From contig NZ_KB903443.1 in assembly GCF_000379765.1 (NCBI RefSeq), positions 494,881-558,880 on the forward strand: a stretch of DNA of 64,000 nucleotides. Reading direction: 5' to 3'. Position numbers and translations under genes: made by a program. The DNA comes from Flexithrix dorotheae DSM 6795. Its GTDB lineage: Bacteria > Bacteroidota > Bacteroidia > Cytophagales > Flammeovirgaceae. The stretch's first letter is position 1. Each line of letters begins with the position of its first letter. Below are positions 8,754 to 18,640 of the stretch, in pieces. Under the pieces are notes generated by a model. It made no database searches, was not told where the DNA came from, and saw only the letters and a list, made by a program, of their open reading frames with translations.

Positions 8754-11700
8754 TTAATCCTCCACTACCACACATTTATTTTCTTCCACATCTTTTTCTA
8801 CAGTCTTGAATTTAACCTTTTCTTTGATGGTACCATCAGGATATTTCACCGTTACCTTGTCATTCCTGCCAAAAGTTTTTGTGGTATGTCTTGGCTTAGT
8901 AATTTCCACTTCACGTTGTGGAGCATTTGCCTGCTGACCGTTTCCTCCACCCGATAGCAATGATCTGGATTCAGCTTTACTTTCCCTAAGTCGTTGGGCC
9001 CTTTGCCTGGCTTGCTGAGCACTCTGAACCTCCGATGGATTGGAAATTGGAATATCTGCTTTAGAAAGAAATGAAATGGTATCGGTATTCATACTTCCTA
9101 TGAAATCCTTAAACAGTTCAAAAGCTTCAAACTTGTAAATTACCAGAGGATCCTTTTGTTCGAATCTCGCATTCTGCACCTGTTCCTTCAATTCGTCCAT
9201 CTCCCTCAAATGTTCCTTCCATCCCTGATCAATAATTCCAAGTGAAATACTCTGTTCCATTGATTTAATCAAAGATTTGCAATTGCTGCCCTTGGCCTTT
9301 TCAAGGTTTGTGACCACATTTATTTGTTTTGCTCCATCTGTAAATGGAACTACAATATCTTCTACAGTTCCACCTCTTTCCTCAAAAGTTCCTGCAATTA
9401 CAGGGTAAGTCTTTTTCTTTATGTCTTCACATTTTTGAACATATTTATGATAAGCCTGGTCATAAAGTTTATCAGTTAAAGCGGTAACATCTCCTTTATT
9501 AAATTCATCTTCGCTTATTTCAGGAGTTATTCCAAAAGAATGAAGTGCATTAAGTTCAAATCCCTCGTAATCCCCTACAGTACTCTCAATCACACTTTTA
9601 GCAGAATCATAGAAGAACCTCATGATATCCAGCTCAAGTCTTTCTCCCTGAAGGGCATTTTTTCTTCTTTTGTAAATCACTTCCCTTTGGAAATTCATCA
9701 CATCATCATATTCCAATAGTCTTTTCCTTATGGAGAAGTTATTTTCCTCTACTTTCCTTTGCGCTCTTTCTATAGACTTGGTGATCATGGAATGCTGAAT
9801 CACTTCACCTTCTTCCAAGCCTAGTCTGTCCATTACTCTGGCAATTCTGTCTGAGCCAAATAACCTCATTAGGTTATCTTCCAAACTGACAAAAAACTGA
9901 CTTGATCCCGGGTCACCCTGTCTACCAGATCTACCTCTCAGCTGCCTGTCTACCCTTCGGGATTCATGCCTTTCCGTACCTACAATTGCCAAACCTCCTG
10001 CTTTCTTAGAATCAGGATGAAGTTTAATATCGGTACCCCTACCTGCCATGTTGGTGGCAATGGTGACAGTTCCGGGCAAACCAGCACTGGCTACTACTTC
10101 TGCCTCTCTGGCATGCTGCTTGGCATTTAATACCTGATGGGGTATCTTACGGATACTTAATAATCTGCTTAAAATTTCAGAATTTTCTACAGAAGTTGTA
10201 CCTACCAATACAGGTCTTCCAGCTTCCACCAACTCCTGAATTTCTTCTGTAACAGCATTGAATTTATCCCTCAATGTCTTATAAACCTTATCCTCCCTGT
10301 CTGCCCTTTGAATAGGCCTGTTCGTTGGAATAACTACTACATCAAGCTTATAAATTTCCCAAAATTCGCCTGCTTCAGTTTCTGCTGTACCTGTCATACC
10401 GGCAAGCTTATGGTACATTCTGAAATAATTTTGTAGGGTAACTGTAGCGTAAGTCTGGGTGGCATCTTCCACTTTTACATTTTCCTTAGCTTCCAGTGCC
10501 TGGTGAAGTCCATCAGAATATCTTCTTCCTTCCATCACCCTACCAGTTTGCTCATCTACAATTTTCACCTTGGAGTCTACAATTATATAGTCAACATCTT
10601 TTTCGAAAAGTGTATAAGCCTTTAGTAGCTGGTTAATGGTGTGAATTCTCTGGGTTTTGGCCGTATAATCAGAAATCAGTTCATCTTTTAACCTGATTTT
10701 TTCTTTTTCTTCTACGTCCATTTTATCAATCTCATCCAGCCCAACCCCAATATCCGGCAACACAAAGAATGATTTGTCTTCCCCTTCGTGAGTAATTAAC
10801 TCTAAACCTTTTTCGGTAAGGTCAATCACATTGTTTTTCTCATCAATGGTAAAGTATAATGGCTCATCGGCTTTTGGCATTAACTTCGCATTCTCCTGCA
10901 AATAGAAATTTTCCGTCTTTTGCATTTTTTGCTTAATGCCCATTTCACTCAAATACTTAATCAATGGTTTGTATCTTGGCAAACCTCTGTGAGCCCTTAA
11001 AAGCGCCAAACCTCCGTCTTCATCATTTCCTTCGGCAATAAGCTTTTTAGCCGTTTTCAGGTATTCAGAAGTTAATTTTTTTTGTGCCTCAACAATTTTC
11101 TGAATCCTTGGTTTTAGGTCGTTATATTCCTGTTCATCACCCTTGGGTACTGGCCCGGAAATAATCAGTGGAGTTCTGGCATCATCAATCAACACAGAGT
11201 CAACCTCATCCACCATTGTAAAATGATGCCTTTTTTGTACCTGTTCGTCCAGGCTTCTGGCCATGTTATCCCGGAGATAATCAAAACCAAATTCATTATT
11301 AGTTCCGTAAGTGATATCAGCCTGATACGCCTGCTTTCTGGCATCAGAATGCGGTTGATATTTATCTATACAATCCACCTTCAGGCCATGAAATTCCATT
11401 AAAGGAGCCATCCATTCTGAGTCCCTTTTCGCCAGATAATCGTTCACAGTTACTATATGTACGCCTCTTCTGGCCAAGGCATTTAGATAGGCAGGTAAGG
11501 TTGCAACAAGCGTTTTTCCCTCACCAGTAGCCATCTCTGCAATTTTCCCCTGGTGGAGAACAATACCTCCAATCAACTGAACATCGAAGTGGATCATATT
11601 CCAGGTGATTTCCGTTCCGGCAGCATCCCACTTATTCACCCATTTGGCTTTCCCTCCAGAAATCGTAACATTGTTTTTTACAGCGGCAATAGCTTCATCT

Positions 11701-12116
11701 TTTTCTGTTGCAGAAACCTCAAGAAATCCATTTTCTGTATATCTCCTGGCCGTCTCTTTTACTACAGCAAATGCCTGAGGTAGCACATCCATCAACACTT
11801 TTTCCAGCTCTTTGTTCCGGTCTTCCTCCAGTTTATCAATTTCCTGAAAAACAGTTTCTTTTTCTTCTATATCCAGATCAGGATTATCCTCAATCTTTTT
11901 ATGCAGGGCCTCGATTTTTGTATCAATGTCTTTTAAATATTCATCAATAATTCCCTGTAATCTGGGAGTTTCGGCCCTTAGTTCATCATCAGATAATTGT
12001 GCAAGTTTTGTAAACTCACTGTTTATTACATCTACCAAAGGACCTATTTCTTTTAGATCTTTATCCGATTTGGTACCAAATAATTTTGTAAAAACTTTAG
12101 TAACCAGGTTTATCAT
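8754..12116 (-). CDS. secA: Preprotein translocase ATPase SecA
   Basis: The motor of the Sec pathway, which pushes unfolded preproteins through SecYEG. At 1120 residues it has the longer Bacteroidota form with extra length in the N-terminal half. The Walker A region is ATGEGKTLVATLPAYL, Walker B is MVDEVDSVLIDDARTPLI (DEVD in place of DEAD), and motif VI is in GRSGRQGDPG. The C-terminal linker (AQQARQRAQRLRESKAES) is followed by a basic tail; the CxCxSGxxxxxCH zinc/SecB-binding motif seen in Proteobacteria is absent. It is monocistronic and converges on the gene at 8298. Confidence 0.98.
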   Translation of the reverse strand: MINLVTKVFTKLFGTKSDKDLKEIGPLVDVINSEFTKLAQLSDDELRAETPRLQGIIDEYLKDIDTKIEALHKKIEDNPDLDIEEKETVFQEIDKLEEDRNKELEKVLMDVLPQAFAVVKETARRYTENGFLEVSATEKDEAIAAVKNNVTISGGKAKWVNKWDAAGTEITWNMIHFDVQLIGGIVLHQGKIAEMATGEGKTLVATLPAYLNALARRGVHIVTVNDYLAKRDSEWMAPLMEFHGLKVDCIDKYQPHSDARKQAYQADITYGTNNEFGFDYLRDNMARSLDEQVQKRHHFTMVDEVDSVLIDDARTPLIISGPVPKGDEQEYNDLKPRIQKIVEAQKKLTSEYLKTAKKLIAEGNDEDGGLALLRAHRGLPRYKPLIKYLSEMGIKQKMQKTENFYLQENAKLMPKADEPLYFTIDEKNNVIDLTEKGLELITHEGEDKSFFVLPDIGVGLDEIDKMDVEEKEKIRLKDELISDYTAKTQRIHTINQLLKAYTLFEKDVDYIIVDSKVKIVDEQTGRVMEGRRYSDGLHQALEAKENVKVEDATQTYATVTLQNYFRMYHKLAGMTGTAETEAGEFWEIYKLDVVVIPTNRPIQRADREDKVYKTLRDKFNAVTEEIQELVEAGRPVLVGTTSVENSEILSRLLSIRKIPHQVLNAKQHAREAEVVASAGLPGTVTIATNMAGRGTDIKLHPDSKKAGGLAIVGTERHESRRVDRQLRGRSGRQGDPGSSQFFVSLEDNLMRLFGSDRIARVMDRLGLEEGEVIQHSMITKSIERAQRKVEENNFSIRKRLLEYDDVMNFQREVIYKRRKNALQGERLELDIMRFFYDSAKSVIESTVGDYEGFELNALHSFGITPEISEDEFNKGDVTALTDKLYDQAYHKYVQKCEDIKKKTYPVIAGTFEERGGTVEDIVVPFTDGAKQINVVTNLEKAKGSNCKSLIKSMEQSISLGIIDQGWKEHLREMDELKEQVQNARFEQKDPLVIYKFEAFELFKDFIGSMNTDTISFLSKADIPISNPSEVQSAQQARQRAQRLRESKAESRSLLSGGGNGQQANAPQREVEITKPRHTTKTFGRNDKVTVKYPDGTIKEKVKFKTVEKDVEENKCVVVED

Positions 12117-12440
12117 ATTATTTTATAAATTTTAATACAGAATTGAGCATTACCAAAGCCATTATTTCTGGGCTTCTGGAAATGCTACAAATTTACAAAT
12201 AGAATTTCAGAATCGCTTCCTCTAAAGCCATGCTATTTTAAAAATCACTGCCAAATCGGCACAAACGCTAAAAATATCTTAATTCATTTTGATATTTCCT
12301 TTAATTTCCCACTTAAGTCCCCACCCTTTCAATCTTAATTTCCTTAGCCCTAATTATTAAAAAAGTACCACATTTTATTTGATAAATCAGTAATATTAGC
12401 TTACTTTCCCCAAAAAATACAAAGAAGCTCAAATTGTAAC
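12117..12440. other. Divergent intergenic region, secA / YciO-family gene
   Basis: About 325 bases with the start regions of two divergent genes. Apart from the -7 element for secA at 12188 there is no open frame, hairpin or repeat that I can support. Confidence 0.5.
12188..12195 (-). promoter_or_regulatory. secA: Possible -7 element for secA
   Basis: On the minus strand TAAATTTG matches the -7 consensus and lies about 70 bases before the secA ATG. No -33 TTG is seen at the proper distance. Confidence 0.3.
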
Positions 12441-13067
12441 ATGGCTGATTTTATCAATATTAACCCAGATAACCCGCAAGAAAAAAAAATACTCAATGTG
12501 GTTGATGTATTGCGGGCTGGAGGCCTGGTGATTTACCCTACAGATACTATTTATGCTATTGGTTGTGATATTTATAATACAAAGGCAATCAGCCGTCTTT
12601 GCAGGTTAAAAGGAGTAAAACCTGACAAATTGGACTTCTCCTTTATTTGTTATGATTTAAGTGAGATTAGTAATTATGCAAAAAGAATTAGCAATCCGGT
12701 ATTTAAACTAATGAAAAAAACACTTCCCGGACCTTATACCTTTATCCTGGAATCCAGCTCCAACGTTCCCAAAATTTTTGGAATTAAGAAAAAACAGGTA
12801 GGGATACGGGTTCCTGATAATAATATACCCAGAAATATTGTAAAAGAGCTCGGTAACCCCATCCTCACTACTTCAATACGGGATGAAGATGAGATCGTGG
12901 AATACTTTACTGATCCTGAATTAATATTAGAAAAATACAATAATCTGGTGGAAGCAGTGGTGGATGGAGGTTATGGCAACAATGTTCCATCAACCATTCT
13001 TGATTGTACAAATGATCATATTGAAATTATAAGGCAAGGCTTGGGTGAAATTGATGATTTTTTATAA
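12441..13067 (+). CDS. Sua5/YciO/YrdC family protein, YciO type
   Basis: A 208-residue member of the threonylcarbamoyl-AMP synthase superfamily, which prepares the t6A modification of ANN-decoding tRNAs. The nucleotide site is in [12 protein letters not shown] near residue 36. The start ([11 protein letters not shown]), the strand around [12 protein letters not shown] and the end ([12 protein letters not shown]) resemble YciO more than TsaC, and the KRPxxxP element of true TsaC/Sua5 is replaced by [12 protein letters not shown]. YciO proteins are reported to be weak in t6A synthesis, so it may be the main enzyme here or a paralogue with another role. The gene is single and divergent from secA. 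Confidence 0.85.
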   Translation: MADFININPDNPQEKKILNVVDVLRAGGLVIYPTDTIYAIGCDIYNTKAISRLCRLKGVKPDKLDFSFICYDLSEISNYAKRISNPVFKLMKKTLPGPYTFILESSSNVPKIFGIKKKQVGIRVPDNNIPRNIVKELGNPILTTSIRDEDEIVEYFTDPELILEKYNNLVEAVVDGGYGNNVPSTILDCTNDHIEIIRQGLGEIDDFL

Positions 13068-13436
13068 CTTTTTTTAAAAAAAAATTCCCGATGCCTATAA
13101 TTATCGTTAATTTCGAAACTCTTAAAAATTCTACTAAATTTATTTAGGATAGCCTGTTATTTAAATAAAATAATATTTTTTTGTACTATTCTAATATTTT
13201 CCAATTCCTTTAATTTCATTAACTTTTTAAAGTTTAACCGGCTAATCCATAGCCTTAGAATTGCAGTTTAAAATTCAAAAAACTTACATTAAAGTAAAAT
13301 TTCATCTTATACAATAAATTAATGACCAAAAAGCTTTGAGGCTAATAATAAAAATCCACTGGTTTTGATGCTTAAACTCAAACTACTTCTAATTAAAAAA
13401 ATCTAAATCCATTTATTCATTTAATTTAAATCCATT
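13068..13436. other. ugd: AT-rich intergenic region before ugd
   Basis: About 370 bases, extremely AT-rich. A run reading TA plus seven T and a G near 13170 is close to, but not an exact, -7 element. No open frame, terminator or RNA structure was recognised. Confidence 0.45.
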
Positions 13437-14750
13437 ATGAATATTGCTGTAGTCGGTACAGGTTATGTAGGTCTCGTTACAGGGACTTGTTTAGCAGAAA
13501 CAGGTAATAATGTTATCTGTGTGGACATCAATGAAAAGAAGGTTAAAAAGATGCAGGAAGGAGAAGTTCCTATCTATGAACCAAATCTGGATGTCATGTT
13601 CGAAAGAAACATAAAAGCCGGCAGATTAACATTTACAACAGAACTGAAAGAAGCTGTAGATGAGGCTTCCATTATCTTTTTAGCATTGCCTACTCCTCCA
13701 GGGGAAGACGGATCTGCAGATCTTTCTTATGTATTAAATGTAGCTGAAGAACTGGGTAAAATAATTACCGAATATAAGGTAATTGTAGACAAAAGTACTG
13801 TACCAGTTGGAACTGCAGAAAAGGTTCAGGCCAAAGTGGCTGAAAATGCCAAAGTCGATTTTGATGTAGTTTCCAACCCTGAATTTCTACGAGAAGGTTT
13901 TGCGGTAAGTGATTTCATGAAACCTGACAGAATTGTAATTGGAGCAAGTTCAGAAGCAGCAAAAGCATTAATGGGAGCTTTGTATAAGCCTTATGTAAGG
14001 CAGGGGAATCCAATTATTTTTATGGATGAAAAATCTGCAGAACTTACCAAATATGCTGCGAATTCATTCCTGGCAACAAAAATCACTTTTATGAATGAAG
14101 TAGCCAATTTTTGTGAAAAAGTGGGTGCTGATGTAGACAAAGTGAGAATTGGAATTGGTACTGATACCAGAATTGGAAAAAGGTTCTTATTCCCGGGAAT
14201 TGGTTATGGAGGAAGTTGTTTTCCAAAAGACGTACAGGCTTTGGTAAAATCAGGAAGAGAACAGGATTTTGATTTCCATATTTTAAATTCAGTAATGGAA
14301 ATCAATGAAAAACAAAAAACAGTTATCGTTCCTAAAATTAAAGCCTACTTTAATAATGATTTAAAAGGGAAAAAACTGGCACTTTGGGGATTGGCATTTA
14401 AACCTGACACAGACGATATCAGAGAAGCTCCTGCTTTATATATTATAAACGAACTTGTTGCTGCAGGAGCTGAAATTGTGGCTTATGATCCGGAAGCGAT
14501 GGAAAATGTTCAGGAACTTTTAGGTGACAAAATTAAATATGCAAAAGGTCACTATGAAGCAGTGGAAGGCGTAGATGCTCTGATTGTAGCTACAGAATGG
14601 TCCCTATTCAGAGTACCTGACTTTGGTAAACTGGCTAACTCTATGAATGCCAAGGTAATTTTTGATGGAAGAAACCTTTATGATCTATCCGAAATGAAAG
14701 AACTTGGTTTCTACTATGCCAGTATAGGTAGAGATTTGATAAAACCTTGA
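13437..14750 (+). CDS. ugd: UDP-glucose 6-dehydrogenase
   Basis: Oxidises UDP-glucose to UDP-glucuronate with two NAD+ in the cytosol. The 437 residues hold the N-terminal NAD fold (AVVGTGYVGLVTG, residues 4-16), the conserved FLALPTPPGEDGSADLSYV block near 75, and the catalytic cysteine in GYGGSCFPKD near residue 260. The C-terminal domain binds the UDP-sugar (LALWGLAFKPDTDDIREAP). The next gene, 79 bases on after a terminator-like hairpin, is UDP-glucuronate decarboxylase, which uses its product, so the pair makes UDP-xylose for surface glycans. Confidence 0.97.
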   Translation: MNIAVVGTGYVGLVTGTCLAETGNNVICVDINEKKVKKMQEGEVPIYEPNLDVMFERNIKAGRLTFTTELKEAVDEASIIFLALPTPPGEDGSADLSYVLNVAEELGKIITEYKVIVDKSTVPVGTAEKVQAKVAENAKVDFDVVSNPEFLREGFAVSDFMKPDRIVIGASSEAAKALMGALYKPYVRQGNPIIFMDEKSAELTKYAANSFLATKITFMNEVANFCEKVGADVDKVRIGIGTDTRIGKRFLFPGIGYGGSCFPKDVQALVKSGREQDFDFHILNSVMEINEKQKTVIVPKIKAYFNNDLKGKKLALWGLAFKPDTDDIREAPALYIINELVAAGAEIVAYDPEAMENVQELLGDKIKYAKGHYEAVEGVDALIVATEWSLFRVPDFGKLANSMNAKVIFDGRNLYDLSEMKELGFYYASIGRDLIKP

Positions 14751-14762
14751 TAATTATATGAC

Positions 14763-14791
14763 AGCCGGTTACAATCGTGCACCGGCTTTTT
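14763..14791 (+). terminator. Terminator-like hairpin between ugd and UDP-glucuronate decarboxylase
   Basis: AGCCGGT (14763-14769) pairs with ACCGGCT (14781-14787) across an 11-base loop and is followed by five T. It would stop or attenuate transcription from ugd into the next gene, so the two may not be expressed in a fixed ratio. Confidence 0.65.
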
Positions 14792-14829
14792 AAATAGAAA
14801 AATTCAAAACAATTAAAAAACCTTAACAC

Positions 14830-15768
14830 ATGAAGAGGGTACTAATCACAGGAGCAGCCGGTTTTTTAGGTTCGCACCTTTGCGATAAATTTATTGATAA
14901 TGGTTATCACGTAATAGGAATGGACAATCTTATTACAGGTAACCTTGATAATATTGAACATTTATTTAAATTGAAACAATTTGAGTTTTATCATCATGAT
15001 GTTTCAAAGTTTGTACATGTTCCCGGAGAATTAGATTACATTGTTCATTTCGCCTCTCCGGCAAGTCCAATTGACTATCTGAAAATTCCAATTCAGACCC
15101 TGAAAGTTGGGTCTTTAGGCACGCATAACCTTTTAGGTTTGGCTAGAGCGAAAAGTGCAAGAATAATAGTAGCTTCCACTTCAGAGGTTTATGGAGATCC
15201 GGATGTTCATCCTCAAAAGGAAGAATATTGGGGAAATGTAAACTCTGTAGGTCCTAGAGGAGTTTACGATGAAGCCAAAAGATTTCAGGAAGCCATTACG
15301 ATGGCCTACCATACCTACCATGGCCTTGAAACAAGAATGGTAAGAATTTTCAACACTTATGGTCCAAGAATGAGGCTGGATGATGGAAGAGCACTTCCTG
15401 CATTCATGAGCCAGGCATTAATGGGTGAGGATTTAACCGTTTTTGGTGATGGAAGTCAAACCAGATCTTTCTGTTATGTTGATGATCTTGTTGAGGGAAT
15501 TTACAGACTACTTTTAAGTGATTATGCTTTACCGGTAAATATTGGAAACCCTAGTGAAATTACCATTAAAGAATTTGCAGAGGAGATTATCAAGCTAACA
15601 GGTACTGATAACAAGGTAGTTTATAAAGATTTACCTAAGGACGATCCTAAGCAAAGATGCCCCGATATTACAAAAGCCAAAGAAATTTTAGGATGGGAAC
15701 CTAAAGTGGATAGAAGTGAAGGATTGAAAAGGACATATGAGTACTTCAAAAACAAATTAGGCAAATAG
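14830..15768 (+). CDS. UDP-glucuronate decarboxylase (UDP-xylose synthase)
   Basis: An extended short-chain dehydrogenase of 312 residues that decarboxylates UDP-glucuronate to UDP-xylose using bound NAD. The dinucleotide motif is [12 protein letters not shown] (residues 5-16), the catalytic tyrosine and lysine are in [11 protein letters not shown] near residue 145, and [10 protein letters not shown] and [11 protein letters not shown] are typical of the UXS subfamily, as is PASPIDY near residue 77. It follows ugd, which supplies its substrate. The product is expected to feed capsule or LPS-type glycans, but no glycosyltransferase lies nearby. Confidence 0.95.
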   Translation: MKRVLITGAAGFLGSHLCDKFIDNGYHVIGMDNLITGNLDNIEHLFKLKQFEFYHHDVSKFVHVPGELDYIVHFASPASPIDYLKIPIQTLKVGSLGTHNLLGLARAKSARIIVASTSEVYGDPDVHPQKEEYWGNVNSVGPRGVYDEAKRFQEAITMAYHTYHGLETRMVRIFNTYGPRMRLDDGRALPAFMSQALMGEDLTVFGDGSQTRSFCYVDDLVEGIYRLLLSDYALPVNIGNPSEITIKEFAEEIIKLTGTDNKVVYKDLPKDDPKQRCPDITKAKEILGWEPKVDRSEGLKRTYEYFKNKLGK

Positions 15769-15928
15769 ATCATTTAATAAAATTTGAAAAAGACTTGGTT
15801 TCATAATAATAATTTTCCAGTCAAATTATTTATTTCTGAACAATTCAAAAGCAGAAACCCAAAGTAGTTGCTTTTTATTTTGTATCATCCAAGTTCCTTT
15901 AAATATCAATTATTATTATATTAAGTGT

Positions 15929-15936
15929 TATATTTG
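15929..15936 (+). promoter_or_regulatory. -7 element upstream of the TerB-like gene
   Basis: TATATTTG is an exact -7 match. Transcription would begin near 15942, which lies after the TTG codon at 15939 and before the ATG at 15963, and so favours the ATG as the true start. No convincing -33 TTG is present. Confidence 0.4.
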
Positions 15937-15962
15937 TTTTGCACAAGTTTTTATTTTCTAAT

Positions 15963-16328
15963 ATGACAAGTGAAGAGAAAAAGGCATATTTACTTCTTAA
16001 ATCTGTAATTTTCCATTACCATGGACTGGATGAGGATGAACAAAAAATTCTTGATGAAACAGCTGATAATCTAAGTGCCCATAAGGAATTAGAGTGGGCG
16101 AATGAATTTATTTCAGAAGATTATTATACAGCCTTCGACAGAGCCAGAGACTATTTAAAGGACATTATGAATGGGCTGGCTAAAGAAGAAAGACTTTCTT
16201 ACCTCAGTATGGTGTGGGATGCCAATAATAAAAAAGGTTACATTAGTGAAATGGAAGCTACTGCTATGTTAAAATTGGCCAAAGATTGGCAAATTGAACG
16301 GGATCTAATTGAAATGATTAAACGTTAA
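15963..16328 (+). CDS. TerB-like small helical protein
   Basis: About 121 residues from the ATG at 15963; the open frame extends back to a TTG at 15939, but a promoter element overlaps that point. The protein is all-helical and acidic, with the spacing of TerB/DjlA N-terminal domains: LLLKSVIFHYHGLDEDEQKILDE at the start, then LSYLSMVWDANNKKGYISEMEATAMLKLAKDW near the end. TerB-like domains bind metals and act in envelope stress or in tellurite-type loci, but no ter gene is nearby. The assignment rests on fold-level resemblance only. Confidence 0.65.
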   Translation: MTSEEKKAYLLLKSVIFHYHGLDEDEQKILDETADNLSAHKELEWANEFISEDYYTAFDRARDYLKDIMNGLAKEERLSYLSMVWDANNKKGYISEMEATAMLKLAKDWQIERDLIEMIKR

Positions 16329-16348
16329 TTTGCTACTGTTATAAATTA

Positions 16349-16386
16349 AAAAAAGGGGAATCAAAAATTTTTGATTCCCCTTTTTT
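16349..16386. terminator. Bidirectional terminator, TerB-like gene / dipeptidase
   Basis: A perfect palindrome, with AAAAAAGGGGAATCAAAAA on the left and its complement on the right, centred between 16367 and 16368. The GGGGAATC core and flanking A and T runs serve both convergent genes. Confidence 0.88.
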
Positions 16387-16401
16387 GCGGACTTCCCAAA
16401 A

Positions 16402-17469
16402 CTATTTCCATGCATTTTTCAAAAACCTGATCCAGTTTTTATACATAATATTTTCGATGTCCTCTTCTTTATAGCCTCTTTCTTTCAATAATCCCGGCAC
16501 TTTCTGAAGATCTGTGATGGTCTCTAGATCATGGGGACATTGTTCCTTTCCAAATCCTCCATCCAGATCAGTCCCAATTCCGGAATGAAGAGAATTTCCT
16601 GCAATCTGACAAACCCTGTCGATATTATCAATCAGCTGAATCAATGAAACATGCTCATCTACTGGATTGGATTTTCCTCTTACCCAGCCGGGCACCATCA
16701 TCCATGCATCCAATGCCCCGCCTATTACTGCTCCACGGTTAATTAATTCTTTAATTTGCTCGTCAGCAAATTGCCTGTTATGTGGTACCAGTGCACGACA
16801 ATTGGAATGGCTTGCCCAAACATGGCCCTGAAAATTATTCATGGCTTCCCAAAAACTTTCATCACACAAATGTGTTGCATCCAAAATTATATTGAGATTT
16901 TCCATCTCTTTTAATAACTCCCGCCCTTTTTTACCAAGACCACCTTCCGAATCCGTCCCAAAAGCATAAACACCAGGTCCATAATGAGCCGGGCCTAATG
17001 CCCTCAATCCCTGCGAATAAGATTTTTCCAGATGCTTCATGGAAACAATGGAATCAGCCCCTTCCAGGCTTAAAACATACCCAATTGGGTGATCTCCATC
17101 AGGATTTTCTAACCACAAATTTAACTGATTTTCTAACTGATCAATATTTGTAATTTGGGTCATTTCCCCCAAATCTTCCATTACTTTATACCAGGCAAGT
17201 TGTCCCTGAGTTTGTGCCCATGCCTGTTCCTGGGATTGCCAACCAGGAAGTAGACTCCCAGGTTTTACATATCGGGCAATTTGGGTAGCAACACAAATAC
17301 CAATTTTTCCCCTTCGCATTTCCGGAAGGCAAACCGTATTTTTTCCCCGATCCGGTTTATCCTCTAGTCCTTTCTCCAATTTTCTTATTTCAGCGACAGA
17401 TTTTCTTATATCCCTATTCCATTCAAGGGCATTCATACTTAAATCCAGATGAGCATCAAATACAAACAT
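16402..17469 (-). CDS. Membrane dipeptidase family (peptidase M19)
   Basis: A 355-residue zinc dipeptidase of the renal-dipeptidase family, which cleaves dipeptides including those with a D residue at the C-terminal side. The metal ligands are visible: FDAHLDLS at the start (His and Asp), SLEGADS near residue 135 (Glu), DATHLCDESF near 200 and WASHSNCRAL near 225 (both His), with the later aspartate in GIGTDLDGGFG. There is no signal peptide, so it is probably cytoplasmic. It is ten bases downstream of the D-threonine-aldolase-like gene, which suggests joint handling of D-amino acids. Confidence 0.93.
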   Translation of the reverse strand: MFVFDAHLDLSMNALEWNRDIRKSVAEIRKLEKGLEDKPDRGKNTVCLPEMRRGKIGICVATQIARYVKPGSLLPGWQSQEQAWAQTQGQLAWYKVMEDLGEMTQITNIDQLENQLNLWLENPDGDHPIGYVLSLEGADSIVSMKHLEKSYSQGLRALGPAHYGPGVYAFGTDSEGGLGKKGRELLKEMENLNIILDATHLCDESFWEAMNNFQGHVWASHSNCRALVPHNRQFADEQIKELINRGAVIGGALDAWMMVPGWVRGKSNPVDEHVSLIQLIDNIDRVCQIAGNSLHSGIGTDLDGGFGKEQCPHDLETITDLQKVPGLLKERGYKEEDIENIMYKNWIRFLKNAWK

Positions 17470-17479
17470 CGATATAGTT

Positions 17480-18595
17480 TTAATAAGTTATTTTTTTATT
17501 TCGTGCAGTAATTTTCCAACTATCTGTCACTTCTTTATTGTTTACAACTAATGCCTCTTCATAAAGGCAGCAGGTTGGGCAAATGTGCTGAGGAATTCCA
17601 TATAATACCTCTCCGATCTTCCATTTGGAAGCCTCTTTCGTTTCAATCACCATATGCTCTTCACTATGATTTACAATTTTGTAATGAGCTATTTGGGGGA
17701 AATTTACTCTTGGTTGTGGTTGTTCCGATGCAATTGATTTATAACCCAAATCAAGACAAATCAAATTTTCATCTGGTTTGCTTATCACCCTTGTAAGTAA
17801 AAGTGCAGCATGATTAAAATGTAAATCTGGAAGTGATTTTTCATAACCCCAATCCCACAAAACGGAAGTTCCAGGAGCAACTTCCCAACTCTTATTTTTA
17901 CTGTGGATGGTAAATGTGGGGGTACCACCAGCTACAATTTTAGGAGATCCAAAGCCAAGGTTTTTCAGTTTTTCAATTAATTGAATCACTTCTTTGAAGG
18001 CATTCCTGCATGCAGCTTTTCTTTCCTCAAAATCTGAATGATGAATATGACCATCGTAAATATGTAAACCCACCGGAAAAACTCCAGGTAATTCTTCCAT
18101 CAATTTCCATAGTTCAGAAACACCTTTATTTGGCTGAATACCAGTTCTTTGCATTCCACAATCAATATCCACATAAACCTGAATACTTTTTTCTTTACCT
18201 GAAAATACTTCAGAAAGATTTTGGATTGTATCAGGGTTATCCACAATTGTAGAAAAGGCTGTTTTAGGAAAATTAGAAACCAATTGAAGTAACCTTTGCA
18301 TATTAATTTCTGATGGCTGAATTGCCAGCAGAATATCGGAACCACCAGATTCGGCTACCATTTCAGCTTCAGCAATTGTGGCACATTTGAATTTTTCAAT
18401 TCCATGTGATAGATGAAGTTTAATAATTTCAGAGGTTTTATGAGTTTTTACATGTGGCCTGAGTTGGTTAACATTTCCATCCACCAGAGAAATCATCTGC
18501 TGGATATTCTCATTAATTAAATGCGGATAAAAAAGTAAAGCAGGAGTATTTATGAATTCTGGATTTTTAACCAGAAAATAATCATTTACTAACAT
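17480..18595 (-). CDS. D-threonine aldolase / D-serine dehydratase family PLP enzyme
   Basis: A fold-type III PLP enzyme of 371 residues. The PLP lysine is in LRPHVKTHKT near residue 48 and the barrel motif VDIDCGMQRTG is near 146. The C-terminal metal site of this family is present as GIPQHICPTCC near residue 338 (His and Cys ligands). Relatives split D-threonine and related 3-hydroxy D-amino acids or dehydrate D-serine; the exact substrate cannot be told. It lies ten bases before the M19 dipeptidase gene and 45 bases after scoB on the same strand, so an operon is likely. Confidence 0.88.
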   Translation of the reverse strand: MLVNDYFLVKNPEFINTPALLFYPHLINENIQQMISLVDGNVNQLRPHVKTHKTSEIIKLHLSHGIEKFKCATIAEAEMVAESGGSDILLAIQPSEINMQRLLQLVSNFPKTAFSTIVDNPDTIQNLSEVFSGKEKSIQVYVDIDCGMQRTGIQPNKGVSELWKLMEELPGVFPVGLHIYDGHIHHSDFEERKAACRNAFKEVIQLIEKLKNLGFGSPKIVAGGTPTFTIHSKNKSWEVAPGTSVLWDWGYEKSLPDLHFNHAALLLTRVISKPDENLICLDLGYKSIASEQPQPRVNFPQIAHYKIVNHSEEHMVIETKEASKWKIGEVLYGIPQHICPTCCLYEEALVVNNKEVTDSWKITARNKKITY

Positions 18596-18640
18596 TAAAA
18601 AAGGGATATAGTTATAGTTTGTGGCAACTAAACATAGATT

